Below the pieces are notes generated by a model. That model did not search any database. It was not told the DNA's origin and saw only the letters and a list, made by a program, of their open reading frames with translations. This document shows positions 1-8,271 of a stretch of DNA of 64,000 bases, piece after piece. Made by a program: the position numbers and the translations under genes. How positions within the stretch are numbered: the stretch's first letter is position 1; every line of letters begins with the position of its first letter. Location of the stretch: the NCBI GenBank assembly GCA_963663615.1, contig OY760517.1:2852001-2916000 (forward strand), in the 5' to 3' direction. The stretch is from G963663615 sp963663615 (GTDB lineage: Bacteria > Bacteroidota > Ignavibacteria > Ignavibacteriales > Melioribacteraceae).

Positions 1-668
1 ATTATTGTGGCATTTTCGTTATAATTACCAAAAATGTATGTGCTAAGACAAAATAGTATAAGAAGTGGAAGTGTTTTTAGGAGTTCCCCTCTTTTATCAA
101 GAATAATTATAGTTACAGTTAATATTACAAACCATAAGGTTCCGGGAACAACAAAGTTTCCCTTAATGCTTAACTCATAAAAAATACTGAATGGTACTAC
201 TGTTATTAATGCAGCAATTATCGCAGGAATTGAAAGCTTTACATCACTTACATTGAACTGCTTAACCGGACTATAAATTTGCAAGATTTTGACCGTACCC
301 AGTGCTGCTGCAAAAAGAAAGGCTACAGGAATAGTTTGTTGGACATTACCTGAAAGATTAATGATTGCAAAAAGCAAAACGTACATTGCAAGGTAATCTA
401 AATAATATTCCACAGATTTAATAATAGCAACAAAAAACAATTTGAATACAATCAGTTCAATCAAATATATCGCAATAGCTATCCAGATTGCATATTGGGA
501 TGGGAAAAGAGCATATATTAAACTTGCTACTGCAAATCGCACAGGAACCAGGGAACAGCAGTTTATTGCACTACCCAAAAAGGAGTTCCTCTTACGTATG
601 GCAACAGGAATTAATACATTTATAAAAATTATTGCTAATGAGAATATTACAAGTGATAATTCAGCCAT
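1..668 (-). CDS. Polytopic membrane protein, unknown function (3' end outside window)
   Basis: Reading the minus strand from the ATG at 666-668 gives 222 codons without a stop, running off the left edge, so the C-terminus is not in the window. The translation begins MAELSLVIFS and is almost entirely hydrophobic. I count about seven or eight candidate membrane spans, with short polar links such as KRNSF, KSVEYY and DKRGE. No catalytic motif or family signature is recognisable; the pattern would fit a transporter or polymer-biosynthesis membrane protein, but that is only a guess. A plus-strand reading of 442-714 is its shadow. A minus-strand terminator at 725-758 separates it from the TPR gene, so it has its own promoter. 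Confidence 0.7.
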   Translation of the reverse strand, partial: MAELSLVIFSLAIIFINVLIPVAIRKRNSFLGSAINCCSLVPVRFAVASLIYALFPSQYAIWIAIAIYLIELIVFKLFFVAIIKSVEYYLDYLAMYVLLFAIINLSGNVQQTIPVAFLFAAALGTVKILQIYSPVKQFNVSDVKLSIPAIIAALITVVPFSIFYELSIKGNFVVPGTLWFVILTVTIIILDKRGELLKTLPLLILFCLSTYIFGNYNENATI

Positions 669-724
669 CAGAAAACAATGTTTTCCTCAAATTTACAGAA
701 TGGTGGTGAAATAGAAAAGAGGAT

Positions 725-758
725 AAAAAAAATCCCCTAACGGAAACCATCAGGGGAT
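725..758 (-). terminator. Intrinsic terminator of the TPR-protein gene
   Basis: On the minus strand the 7-bp stem ATCCCCT/AGGGGAT (arms 752-758 and 732-738) is followed by a T run (A tract 725-732). It lies just after the stop codon of the TPR gene. Confidence 0.8.
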
Positions 759-766
759 AAGGAAAA

Positions 767-1537
767 TTAGTTTAGGTTATGCTTTAATTCGTATTCACAA
801 AGCTTTTTATATTTTCTGTCTTTTTTAGCAATATTAAGGTTTTCAATAGCTTTTGCTTTGTCGTTCAAACCTTTGAAAGCCATACCCTTAAAGTAGTAAG
901 GACCACCTTTAGGAATTTTTTTAAGGTTGTTAATTGCATTATCAGCAGCAACAAGAGCTTTGTTATACTGTGCAGTTTCAACATAAACTTCAGCAAGAGC
1001 AAGGAAAGCAGCATCGTATTTGAAATGATCAGTAGCCTTTACAAGGTAGTTTTCAGCTTGTTTGTAATCACCGTTGGTTTTTTCCTGCATACCAAGTTTA
1101 GTATAAGCACGAGCTATATAATTATCAGCTCTTTTTTTGTGAGATTCTTTAGCAGCACCTGCTTTGAATTTTTCAAAACTCTCAACGGCTTTAAGGTAAT
1201 CGCCATTTGCAAAATGAATACCACCTAATGCGTTAAATGCAGTAGAGAAAGAAGAATCAAGTTCAGTACATTTAATGAACGCTGCTTTGGCATCATCAAA
1301 TTTTCTTAATTTTTTGAGCACAATACCTTTCTGGTAAAATAATCTATAATCAGCAGGAGCCAATTTAATTGCAGCTTCGTAGCCATCAAGAGCACCCTGA
1401 TAGTTTCCGGCTTTACTTAATTTGTTTGCATCGTTGTAAAGTTGAGCTGCTTCCTTATTATCACTTAAAGTTTGTGCACCTGTAAATGTAACTAAGGCGA
1501 GGAAAATCAGTAAGAAAAATTTTGTTAAATGTTTCAT
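767..1537 (-). CDS. Secreted TPR-repeat protein
   Basis: A 256-residue protein with an N-terminal signal peptide (about residues 1-21, ending TFTGAQ) followed almost entirely by tetratricopeptide-type helical repeats. Typical TPR positions are visible in YNDANKLSKAGNYQGALDGY, KLRKFDDAKAAFIKCTEL, FANGDYLKAVESFEKF and YNKALVAADNAI. It is probably a periplasmic or surface protein-interaction scaffold; no enzymatic domain is seen. The ATG at 1537 follows a GGGAAGT ribosome-binding site. It stands alone between a tRNA gene upstream and its own terminator. The specific partner cannot be deduced. Confidence 0.85.
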   Translation of the reverse strand: MKHLTKFFLLIFLALVTFTGAQTLSDNKEAAQLYNDANKLSKAGNYQGALDGYEAAIKLAPADYRLFYQKGIVLKKLRKFDDAKAAFIKCTELDSSFSTAFNALGGIHFANGDYLKAVESFEKFKAGAAKESHKKRADNYIARAYTKLGMQEKTNGDYKQAENYLVKATDHFKYDAAFLALAEVYVETAQYNKALVAADNAINNLKKIPKGGPYYFKGMAFKGLNDKAKAIENLNIAKKDRKYKKLCEYELKHNLN

Positions 1538-1573
1538 TCTACTTCCCGGTTATTTTTGTTTGAATACAATGAG

Positions 1574-1657
1574 TGCGGAAGACGGGACTTGAACCCGTAC
1601 GCCTGAAAAGGCACTACCCCCTCAAGATAGCGTGTATACCAATTTCACCACTTCCGC
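1574..1657 (-). tRNA. tRNA-Leu (anticodon GAG)
   Basis: The minus strand folds as an 84-nt class II tRNA. The acceptor stem is GCGGAAG/CTTCCGC with discriminator A, the T-arm contains GGTTCAAGTCC, and a long variable arm is present. The anticodon stem CTATC/GGTAG holds the loop TTGAGGG, so the anticodon is GAG (Leu). CCA is not encoded. Confidence 0.95.
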
Positions 1658-1770
1658 AAAAAACGTACCGCCAAAAATATGGCTAATACCTTAAAAAATC
1701 AATACCTTATATAATAAATGATTTATTAATGCATTGAAATCTTATACTTCGCGGTTATCGATAAGTTCCA

Positions 1771-2259
1771 TTAGCGCCTGTTTCTAAATCTTCTACCTGG
1801 CAACTTCTTAAAAATATGCTCACGAATTTCATGTTTAAATTTCGTTTCAAACACTAAAAACTTAACAATTTGTTGAGGTGTAAGTATTTCTTTCAATGAG
1901 TTAATAAACTCTTTTCGTTTGGTTTTAAACTCGTATTCCTTATTCAATACCTGTTCAATAACATCATTTAACTCTTTTTCGGTAGCTTTGGAATCTTCCT
2001 TTAGCATTCCTTCCATCTTTTCAATAAGCTGCTTTTTTTCTTCAAAAAGCTTACCCTTTTCAGTTTTGTTATTATTAAATCTATTAAAAAACTTAAGCAT
2101 AACTTCTTCATCCATACCCAGAACTTCAATAAGCTTAATCTTTTCCAATTCTTCAATTTTCTCCATTCCGCCCCCCATTGGTGGTGGTGGATCATCAAGC
2201 TGTGCGAAACCGGTTGAAACGGTTATAAGTAAAAAGAATAATATTTTGATGGTATTCAT
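1771..2259 (-). CDS. Spy/CpxP-like periplasmic protein
   Basis: A 162-residue protein with a signal peptide (about residues 1-19, ending STGFAQ), a proline-rich linker (DDPPPPMGGG), then a long charged helical region ending in the LTPQQ motif (LTPQQIVKFLVFETKF) and a basic tail (GRRFRNRR). LTxxQ plus a helical hairpin is the pattern of Spy/CpxP/CnrX-type periplasmic chaperone-sensors. It is the last gene of an ECF sigma/anti-sigma operon, 8 nt after the anti-sigma gene, with a GAGGAT ribosome-binding site. I infer a role in sensing or buffering envelope stress; a specific metal or misfolded-protein signal cannot be read from sequence. Confidence 0.7.
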   Translation of the reverse strand: MNTIKILFFLLITVSTGFAQLDDPPPPMGGGMEKIEELEKIKLIEVLGMDEEVMLKFFNRFNNNKTEKGKLFEEKKQLIEKMEGMLKEDSKATEKELNDVIEQVLNKEYEFKTKRKEFINSLKEILTPQQIVKFLVFETKFKHEIREHIFKKLPGRRFRNRR

Positions 2260-2267
2260 AATATCCT

Positions 2268-2864
2268 CTATAATATTTTTTTATCTTTAAGCGAAGACAC
2301 AAGATCGTTTAGTTCGGTTTCATCAAAGCTTTCAAGATAATTATTTATTTCATTTTGGTAATTTTCTTTTTGATATTCCAACAATTCGTTTACACCGTAA
2401 TCCGAAAGTTCCGATATAGAGCTTTTTTCAAAATCTCCAAGTGCATATTCATTTGAAGTAACACCCAAATATTCTTCAATTACACTATTATCAGACTGTG
2501 AAATTGCATTGTAAAGTTCCAGATTATTAACTGCAAACAAATTGTCAGCAGTAGTCATATTCATTCTAAATATAAGTATAAATACAAATACGAATGAAAA
2601 GAGTCCCTGAAGAGCAAAACTTATATCAGCACCAAGTGCAATACTTTCTGAAGAATGTTCCCTTTTTCTGGCTCTGGTAACCAGATTATTCATATATCTG
2701 TCATCAAAAGAGATATTAGCTGTTTCTTTAAACGTGCCAAGGGAATTTCGGATAAGTTCGTACTCGTTCCTCAGTTTATCGTTTGCCTTAAGCTCAGCTT
2801 CAAACTCAGCCTTTTCCTTTCCCGACATCAGGTCGGACATATATTTTAGTATTTTATCATCCAT
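2268..2864 (-). CDS. Membrane-anchored anti-sigma factor, putative
   Basis: 198 residues. A short acidic/helical cytoplasmic N-terminus (MDDKILKYMSDLMSGKEK, the pattern of zinc-finger-less anti-sigma domains) is followed at about residues 85-102 by one hydrophobic span (LQGLFSFVFVFILIF) and then an acidic extracytoplasmic C-terminal part. It overlaps the ECF sigma gene by 8 nt (ATGGATGA), a standard translational coupling of sigma and anti-sigma. I infer that it holds the sigma factor at the membrane until a periplasmic signal arrives. No CHCC zinc motif is present. Confidence 0.7.
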   Translation of the reverse strand: MDDKILKYMSDLMSGKEKAEFEAELKANDKLRNEYELIRNSLGTFKETANISFDDRYMNNLVTRARKREHSSESIALGADISFALQGLFSFVFVFILIFRMNMTTADNLFAVNNLELYNAISQSDNSVIEEYLGVTSNEYALGDFEKSSISELSDYGVNELLEYQKENYQNEINNYLESFDETELNDLVSSLKDKKIL

Positions 2865-3414
2865 CTTTCATTAACTCCGTAACTTTTTTAAGAGCATGAA
2901 AATAATTTGCTTTTAGTCCACCAACGCTTTTTCCTGTAATATCGGATATTTCTTCATAAGAAAGTTCCTCGAAATTACGCAAAACAAAAACTTCGCGTTG
3001 TTTAACCGGTAATTTCAAGAGAACATTATCGAGCTGTTTAAGTTTATCACGGTTATCAATATCAGCTACAACATCCTCTGTATATTTTAATTCTCCAACT
3101 TCATCATCATCCAGCATTAGGAACCTTTTAACTTTTCGTTTCCTTATTGCGTTCAAACATCTTGTGGAAGTTACCTTGTAAATCCAGGTTGAAAGCGAAG
3201 CATTAAATTGAAATGTATCCAGTTTATTATAAAGAACAATAATTACTTCCTGTGTAACTTCATCAGCATCCATATGATTTCCAAGCATCCTTCTTGCATG
3301 GGCATATATCTTTGTTTGATATAACCTTACAAGCTCATTAAATGCTTGTTCATCACCATCTATAAATTTGCGGACTAACGCAAATTCTTTTTCTTTTTCT
3401 ATCATATGATTCAT
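2857..3414 (-). CDS. ECF-family RNA polymerase sigma factor
   Basis: About 185 residues with both ECF regions. Region 2 is seen in ARRMLGNHMDADEVTQEV and WIYKVTSTRCLNAIRKRK; region 4 in LPVKQREVFVLRNFEELSYE followed by EISDITGKSVGGLKANY (helix-turn-helix). The open frame extends upstream to a TTG at 3426. I prefer the ATG at 3414, with an ATG at 3405 also possible, because no strong Shine-Dalgarno decides it. First gene of the operon with the anti-sigma factor and a Spy-like protein. A second Spy-like gene diverges 174 bp away, making it a likely regulon member. Confidence 0.9.
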   Translation of the reverse strand: MNHMIEKEKEFALVRKFIDGDEQAFNELVRLYQTKIYAHARRMLGNHMDADEVTQEVIIVLYNKLDTFQFNASLSTWIYKVTSTRCLNAIRKRKVKRFLMLDDDEVGELKYTEDVVADIDNRDKLKQLDNVLLKLPVKQREVFVLRNFEELSYEEISDITGKSVGGLKANYFHALKKVTELMKDG

Positions 3415-3588
3415 AAAGTTAGACAACAGGTACTTATTGAAAGTTTAAACAATAAGTAATAAATAAATGAATGTGATGAAAATAAAAAAAATTAAACTCA
3501 AATTAAACCAAAAGAATTCACTTGATGTCCAATAAGCGAAACCGATATTAAACGGAACTGATAAAATCACAAAATTGGAGAAAATATA

Positions 3589-4155
3589 ATGAAAAGATTA
3601 ACATATGTATTAACAACAGTATTAGTAGTATTTCTATTAGCAGGCAGTACAGTTGATGCTCAGGGCAGAATGGGCAGAGGTGGTAAACGCGGATTTGGAA
3701 GGGGATTCAGAGGTCAGGGCAAAGCATTTATGGTTAACAAACTGAACCTTACAGCCGAACAACAAACTAAGGTTAACGACCTTAATTACAAACTTGACCA
3801 GACAAGAATTGAAGTTAATGCACAGATACAGTCGAAACAACTTGAACTTCAAAAACTGATCAATGATGGCTCCATTAATAGTAACGCAGTAATGAGCCTA
3901 ACAAAAGATATTAGCACCTTAAAATCGGGGTTGCGTGAAAAATGTGTAACAAACTGGTTAAGCATATATGAATTACTCGATGATACTCAGAAGCTAATAT
4001 GGAAAGATTGCATGCCCGGAAACAGAGCAGGATTTGGCAGAAGAGGTCAAGGCAGGGGTTTTAACAATGGTTGTTACCCGCAAAGAGGTTTCGGCAGGTT
4101 TGGGCAATTTGCTCCACCTGTACCAATTGATGAGGTCAATGATACAGAAAAATAG
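3589..4155 (+). CDS. Gly/Arg-rich Spy/CpxP-like periplasmic protein
   Basis: 188 residues: a signal peptide (residues 1-24, ending STVDAQ), a Gly/Arg-rich segment (GRMGRGGKRGFGRGFRGQG), a helical core beginning with the LTAEQQ motif (LNLTAEQQTKVNDLNYKLDQ), then a second Gly-rich tail (GRRGQGRGF, RGFGRFGQF). The LTxEQQ helix pair is the signature of the Spy/CpxP family. The start follows a GGAG site 9 nt upstream. It is divergent from the ECF sigma operon, which ends in another Spy-like gene, so both are plausibly under that sigma factor. The RGG-like termini are unusual for Spy. Confidence 0.75.
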   Translation: MKRLTYVLTTVLVVFLLAGSTVDAQGRMGRGGKRGFGRGFRGQGKAFMVNKLNLTAEQQTKVNDLNYKLDQTRIEVNAQIQSKQLELQKLINDGSINSNAVMSLTKDISTLKSGLREKCVTNWLSIYELLDDTQKLIWKDCMPGNRAGFGRRGQGRGFNNGCYPQRGFGRFGQFAPPVPIDEVNDTEK

Positions 4156-4164
4156 GTATCTCTC

Positions 4165-4198
4165 AAAAAACCGCGTACAATTTGTATGCGGTTTTTTT
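4165..4198 (+). terminator. Bidirectional intrinsic terminator
   Basis: The hairpin AAACCGCGTACAA/TTTGTATGCGGTTT is followed by T7 on the plus strand and preceded by A6, so it can also serve the minus-strand gene ending at 4197. Confidence 0.8.
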
Positions 4199-4403
4199 AT
4201 TCGCCACCAACAGCTTTAGCTGGCATTTTTACAACGCGGCAGTTTCTTAATCTGTTTTTTCTGCTTTTAACCTTCAAAAGCTCATCTTCATAAATCGGCT
4301 TCCACATATTTTTACTGCTCACTAAAACTGTAATTAAACAGAATGCAAAAAAACCTATTATTGAGATTGCCAAAAGTCCGATAGATATAAATAAAATGTC
4401 CAT
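4197..4403 (-). CDS. Small membrane protein, unknown
   Basis: 68 codons from the ATG at 4403 (a TTG two codons upstream is an alternative). One N-terminal hydrophobic span (IGLLAISIIGFFAFCLITVL) is followed by a basic cytoplasmic tail (LLKVKSRKNRLRNCRVVKM). No family recognised. The ribosome-binding site is weak (GGGTTGG). It is supported mainly by a sensible membrane topology and by ending exactly at a terminator shared with its convergent neighbour. It could be spurious. Confidence 0.4.
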   Translation of the reverse strand: MDILFISIGLLAISIIGFFAFCLITVLVSSKNMWKPIYEDELLKVKSRKNRLRNCRVVKMPAKAVGGE

Positions 4404-4409
4404 AACCAA

Positions 4410-5249
4410 CCCAATGAAACATAGTTAAAACTTTATTTGAAAATACTTAATTAATATGTATAAGTCACGTTAATAATTAATATATTTTTAATAATACATT
4501 AATCATACCAATTACATTCAATTATTGAGCCATTTCGATTTTACTAAGGAGTAATGCCTGTTTTAAGCTAATTTTACTAGCGTTACAGAAACTTTAAATA
4601 TTGATTTTTTAACACTTGGCGAATAATATGCAGACTTTATGCATATTTAATGCACTATTTTTTGACCCTGCTGTTATCAATATTAAGATATTAGGATATA
4701 ATTTTTGATAAGCGAGAACGATCATATATATTGCCCGGTTATTCCCTCAAAATATGCTAGAGCAGAACTACACAGTTTTTTCATTTATTTAATTATAATA
4801 TTTTTCTATTCAGGGATAAGAATAACTAAATGGAAGTTTTACTTTACAGAAAAGGTAGTTATGGGAAAAAAGTATTTCATGATATCTTAAATATCCGGTT
4901 AATGAAAATGTAATATTATACTAAAACTAATCAATACATCCGGAAAACTTTCGTGGTAACTATGCCTGGCAAATTTTCCTCTCTAACAGCAATACCACCC
5001 ATTTCATAAATCTATATCAATCAAATGCATGCGATTTTTTCTTAGCTACTAACACCAACAACTCATTTTCAAAATCAGATCAGTGTACTCTATTTAATTG
5101 GTTGGTAAAGTTCTGACAAAAGATATGTTTATCCACCAATATTACCGGAAAAAATTACCGCATTGTTATCATTGTTTACAACTTATTTACAAATTGCCTC
5201 AAAATTTGATTGATATTTAACTAATAAAACCCAAAGCATATTATTAAGG
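4410..5249. other. Gene-free AT-rich interval (~840 bp)
   Basis: No convincing coding frame on either strand. A 61-codon plus-strand frame at 4705-4890 has no ribosome-binding site and odd composition. Several short AT palindromes are seen (for example around 4448-4500) but no tRNA, repeat or clear hairpin. Confidence 0.5.
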
Positions 5250-5269
5250 TTGGCAACCGGGGAGACCTG

Positions 5270-5965
5270 TTACAGATCCCCGCCACTTGGTCTAAGTACA
5301 ACTTCTTCATATACAACACTGCTATTATCCAAACAAATTTTGTATAATACTTCTGCAACATCTTCTACCTTCATCATACGGTTCCCAAATTTTTCTATTG
5401 CCTCATCAGCCCATATTGCTGTTTGGGTTGCACCGGGCAATACATTTGTTACCTGTATATTATAGTTACGAACTTCCTCACGGAGAACTTTCATATAGGC
5501 AATCAATCCTGATTTGGAAGCAGAGTATGCACTACTTTTTGTAAATACCTTTTCGGCAACTACTGAACCCGTATTTATAATTTTACCGTATTTCTGTTCT
5601 ATCATTATTGGCAACACCGCTTTGGTAACAAAAATAGCACCCAGCAAATTTGTGTCGATAATATTTTTTATCAACACCGGATCATCTTTTTCAGCTTTTG
5701 TAAAAGATGTAATTCCGGCATTATTAACTAATCCACTTATTTCATAGTTATCCAGTTGTTTGGCAAACGCAGAAATAGACTCAGTATCGGCAACATCCAA
5801 TTTAATGGGAATTACACTATCAGGGTATTGCTCTTTAAGCTTTTCAGCAGCATCAGTCCTGCGTGAGGCTGCAAAAACTGTTACACCTGCTGAAGCTAAT
5901 TTTTCTACCAAACTTTTTCCAATACCAGAACTTGCTCCGGTTACAATTACAGCTCTATTTTTCAT
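5270..5965 (-). CDS. Short-chain dehydrogenase, possible sepiapterin-reductase role
   Basis: 231 residues, Rossmann-fold SDR. The NAD(P) loop TGASSGIG is at residues 9-16, then LVNNAG, the catalytic Ser in NTGSVV and Tyr/Lys in YSASKSG. The start is the ATG at 5965 (MKNRAVIVTG); the longer frame to 6091 only runs backwards through folE in another phase. It begins 2 nt after the folE stop, in an operon of PTPS, folE and this gene. In tetrahydrobiopterin synthesis the third enzyme, sepiapterin reductase, is an SDR, so the context suggests that role. The sequence alone supports only a generic SDR oxidoreductase. Confidence 0.85.
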   Translation of the reverse strand: MKNRAVIVTGASSGIGKSLVEKLASAGVTVFAASRRTDAAEKLKEQYPDSVIPIKLDVADTESISAFAKQLDNYEISGLVNNAGITSFTKAEKDDPVLIKNIIDTNLLGAIFVTKAVLPIMIEQKYGKIINTGSVVAEKVFTKSSAYSASKSGLIAYMKVLREEVRNYNIQVTNVLPGATQTAIWADEAIEKFGNRMMKVEDVAEVLYKICLDNSSVVYEEVVLRPSGGDL

Positions 5966-5967
5966 AA

Positions 5968-6528
5968 TCACTTTTTCGATATTAAATTTAAAAATTCTGC
6001 TCTGGTGCGTGCATCCGAGCGGAAAAGCCCTCTCATTGCACTTGTTGATGAAAAGGCATTTTGCTTCTGAACTCCCCTCATCATCATACACATGTGATAA
6101 CCTTCGGCGACCACAGCCACACCTTTAGGCTTAATTATTTCGTTAAGTTTATCGGCAATTTCATTTGTTAATCGCTCCTGAATTTGCAACTTGCGACTAA
6201 AAGCATCAACAATACGAGGAATTTTACTTAAACCTATTACCCTTCCATTAGGTATGTAGGCAATATGGAACTTGCCAAAAAATGGTAATATATGGTGTTC
6301 GCAAAGACTAAAAAAGTCTATATCCTTAACAATTACCATCTCATCGTAACCTTCCTCAAAAATGGCATCGTTTACAATATCCTCAACCTTTGAAGTATAT
6401 CCCGAGGTAAGAAACTCATAAGCTTTTGCAACACGCTCAGGTGTTTTAATGAGTCCTTCCCTTTCTTTATCCTCTCCAATTTCAATCAGTAATTCCGTAA
6501 CCAGCTTTTTTACCTTTTCAACATCCAT
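5968..6528 (-). CDS. folE: GTP cyclohydrolase I (type IA)
   Basis: 186 residues. Converts GTP to 7,8-dihydroneopterin triphosphate, the first step of folate and biopterin routes. The zinc-site motif LCEHHILPFFGKFHIAY and GLSKIPRIVDAFSRKLQ are conserved, and the second zinc Cys is in GYHMCMMMRGVQ. The start at 6528 (MDVEKVKK) is fixed by a GGAGG site at 6533-6537 inside the end of the PTPS gene; a longer frame to 6552 starts upstream of that site. Cotranscribed with a PTPS and an SDR, which points to biopterin-type pterins rather than folate alone. Confidence 0.95.
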   Translation of the reverse strand: MDVEKVKKLVTELLIEIGEDKEREGLIKTPERVAKAYEFLTSGYTSKVEDIVNDAIFEEGYDEMVIVKDIDFFSLCEHHILPFFGKFHIAYIPNGRVIGLSKIPRIVDAFSRKLQIQERLTNEIADKLNEIIKPKGVAVVAEGYHMCMMMRGVQKQNAFSSTSAMRGLFRSDARTRAEFLNLISKK

Positions 6529-6529
6529 T

Positions 6530-6937
6530 TTAACCTCCGAAATACTCAACAAAATTATTCTCAGTTTCCCTCAACCTTACACAATAAAGGTTACCTTCAT
6601 CAATTTTATTTTCAAGCTGCTCCCATATTTTAATTACAATGTTTTCGGCTGTGGGGATTACTCCTTTCATAAACTCAACATCAAAATTAAGATGTTTGTG
6701 ATCAACCTTGCTTATTATATTTTCACGAACAATTCGTTTCAATTTTTTAAGATCAATTACATATCCCGTTTTAGGATTAACATCACCGGCAACAACTACC
6801 TCCAGCACATAATTATGACCATGTCCGTAATAGTTATTACACTTGTCAAATATCTCTTCATTCTGGTCGTCAGTAAGCTCAGGATTAAATAACCGGTGAG
6901 TCGCACTGAAAACTTCACGTCTTGTTACATACATCAT
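6530..6937 (-). CDS. 6-pyruvoyltetrahydropterin synthase (PTPS/QueD family)
   Basis: 135 residues, full length for the family. The first zinc His is in FSATHRL. The motif CNNYYGHGHNYVLEV supplies the catalytic Cys and two zinc His, and its spacing is that of animal-type PTPS (CNNPNGHGHNY) rather than QueD (CxxxHGH). PTAENIVIKIWEQL and RLRETENNFVEY also match the PTPS pattern. Reaction inferred: dihydroneopterin triphosphate to 6-pyruvoyltetrahydropterin. It lies between bcp and folE with almost no gaps. An alternative is QueD in queuosine synthesis, but no queC/E/F genes are nearby. Confidence 0.9.
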   Translation of the reverse strand: MMYVTRREVFSATHRLFNPELTDDQNEEIFDKCNNYYGHGHNYVLEVVVAGDVNPKTGYVIDLKKLKRIVRENIISKVDHKHLNFDVEFMKGVIPTAENIVIKIWEQLENKIDEGNLYCVRLRETENNFVEYFGG

Positions 6938-6938
6938 T

Positions 6939-7400
6939 TTATAATTCCTTTAAGTCGGCAAGAACCTGCTCAACATGACCCTTCACCTTTACTTTCGGGT
7001 ATATTTTCCTGATAACACCTTCCTCATCAATAATAAAGGTAGTGCGTTCAATACCCATATATTTCCTACCGTACATATTTTTTTCTTTCCATACATGATA
7101 ATCTTCACAAACTGTGCCTTCCTCATCACTAAGTAGCGGAAAGTTAAGTTCGTGTTTGTCAAGAAACTTCTGGTGCTTTGCAACTGGGTCCTTACTTACC
7201 CCAAGTACAACTGCATCAACACCACCAAAATTCGGTGCTGCATCACGAAAATCGCAAGCTTCGGTAGTACAACCGGGAGTTAAATCCTTGGGATAAAAGT
7301 ACAAAACTACTTTCTTTCCTTTATAATCTTCAAGTTTATGTATTTTCCCATCGTTATCGGGCATAGCAAATTCTGGTGCCTTAATACCTGTATCTAACAT
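6939..7400 (-). CDS. bcp: Thioredoxin-dependent peroxiredoxin, BCP type
   Basis: 153 residues. Peroxidatic Cys in the motif DLTPGCTTEACDFRD, with the resolving Cys five residues later as in atypical 2-Cys BCP/PrxQ; LGVSKDPVAKHQKF and RTTFIIDEEG are family signatures. Reduces hydroperoxides using thioredoxin in the cytoplasm. The start has a GGAG site 8 nt upstream. It heads the operon with PTPS, folE and an SDR, so peroxide defence and pterin synthesis appear to be coexpressed. Confidence 0.93.
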   Translation of the reverse strand: MLDTGIKAPEFAMPDNDGKIHKLEDYKGKKVVLYFYPKDLTPGCTTEACDFRDAAPNFGGVDAVVLGVSKDPVAKHQKFLDKHELNFPLLSDEEGTVCEDYHVWKEKNMYGRKYMGIERTTFIIDEEGVIRKIYPKVKVKGHVEQVLADLKEL

Positions 7401-7508
7401 AACATCTCCAAATTTTACATTTAAAATATAATATATTGCTCTAATTAATATCGCAACATTATTTACAGTTGATGGGTTCCGGCTATTGGAAGAAAATACA
7501 ATTTAGAC

Positions 7509-8236
7509 TTTTTTACCTCTCCACCTAAATCCTCCTCTCCTAAAATGAGAGGAGGACTTGCTGTTTAATTTTCAGAATTTGCAAAAATAGTTAAAAGGTG
7601 AGCTACTAAACAAATAGACGAATAGCCCTTCTCGCCTTGTAGGAGAGAAGGGTTGGGATGAGAGGTCTGATACCAAACAATTAGAATCTACCTTTCTTGC
7701 GTATTTGTCACATATAAAAAAGCCTGCGATGCAAATACACACAAAAACTGTATTGTTTTTTACCTCTCCACCTAAATCCTCCTCTCCTAAAATGAGAGGA
7801 GGACTTGCTGTTTAATTTTCAGAATTTGCAAAAATAGTTAAAAGGTGAGCTACTAAACAAATAGACGAATAGCCCTTCTCGCCTTGTAGGAGAGAAGGGT
7901 TGGGATGAGAGGTCTGATACAAAACAATTAGAATCTACCTTTCTTGGGTATTTGTCACATATAAAAAAGCCTGCGATGCAAATACACACAAAAACTGTAT
8001 TGTTTTTTACCTCTCCACCTAAATCCTCCTCTCCTAAAATGAGAGGAGGACTTGCTGTTTAATTTTCAGAATTTATAAAAAATAGTTAAATGGTGAGCTA
8101 ATAGACTAATAGCCCTTCTCGCCTTGTAGGAGAGAAGGGTTGGGATGAGAGATCTGAAACTAAACAATTAGCATCTACCTTTCTTGGGTATTTGTCACAT
8201 ATAAAAAAGCCTGCGATGCAAATACACCGCAGGCTT
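7509..8236. repeat. 247-bp tandem repeat, about 2.9 copies
   Basis: Three near-identical units begin at about 7509, 7756 and 8003 (period 247). Each carries two hairpins: CCTCCTCTC/GAGAGGAGG with a 7-nt loop (first copy 7531-7555) and CCCTTCTC/GAGAAGGG. The first two units end with AAAAAAGCCTGCG, the left half of the terminator that closes the peroxiredoxin gene; only the third keeps the right half. The third copy has small deletions. Noncoding: no frame longer than a few codons. Confidence 0.95.
8203..8236 (-). terminator. Intrinsic terminator of the peroxiredoxin gene
   Basis: A 9-bp stem AAGCCTGCG/CGCAGGCTT (8207-8215 and 8228-8236) is followed on the minus strand by T6 (8203-8208). It forms the right border of the 247-bp tandem repeat. 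Confidence 0.85.
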
Positions 8237-8271
8237 ATTACTTAAAATAAACTTGGATAACTATTAATCGA

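Noticed and set aside
442..714. 90-codon plus-strand frame
   Set aside because: Shadow of the minus-strand membrane-protein gene, which is longer and has clear transmembrane pattern.
4705..4890. 61-codon plus-strand frame
   Set aside because: No ribosome-binding site, no family features, surrounded by noncoding AT-rich DNA.
5966..6091. N-terminal extension of the SDR gene
   Set aside because: It is the folE 3' end read in another phase; the Rossmann fold begins right after the ATG at 5965.
7509..8236. CRISPR or coding repeats
   Set aside because: Unit length 247 bp with identical content throughout and no open frame; a tandem duplication.
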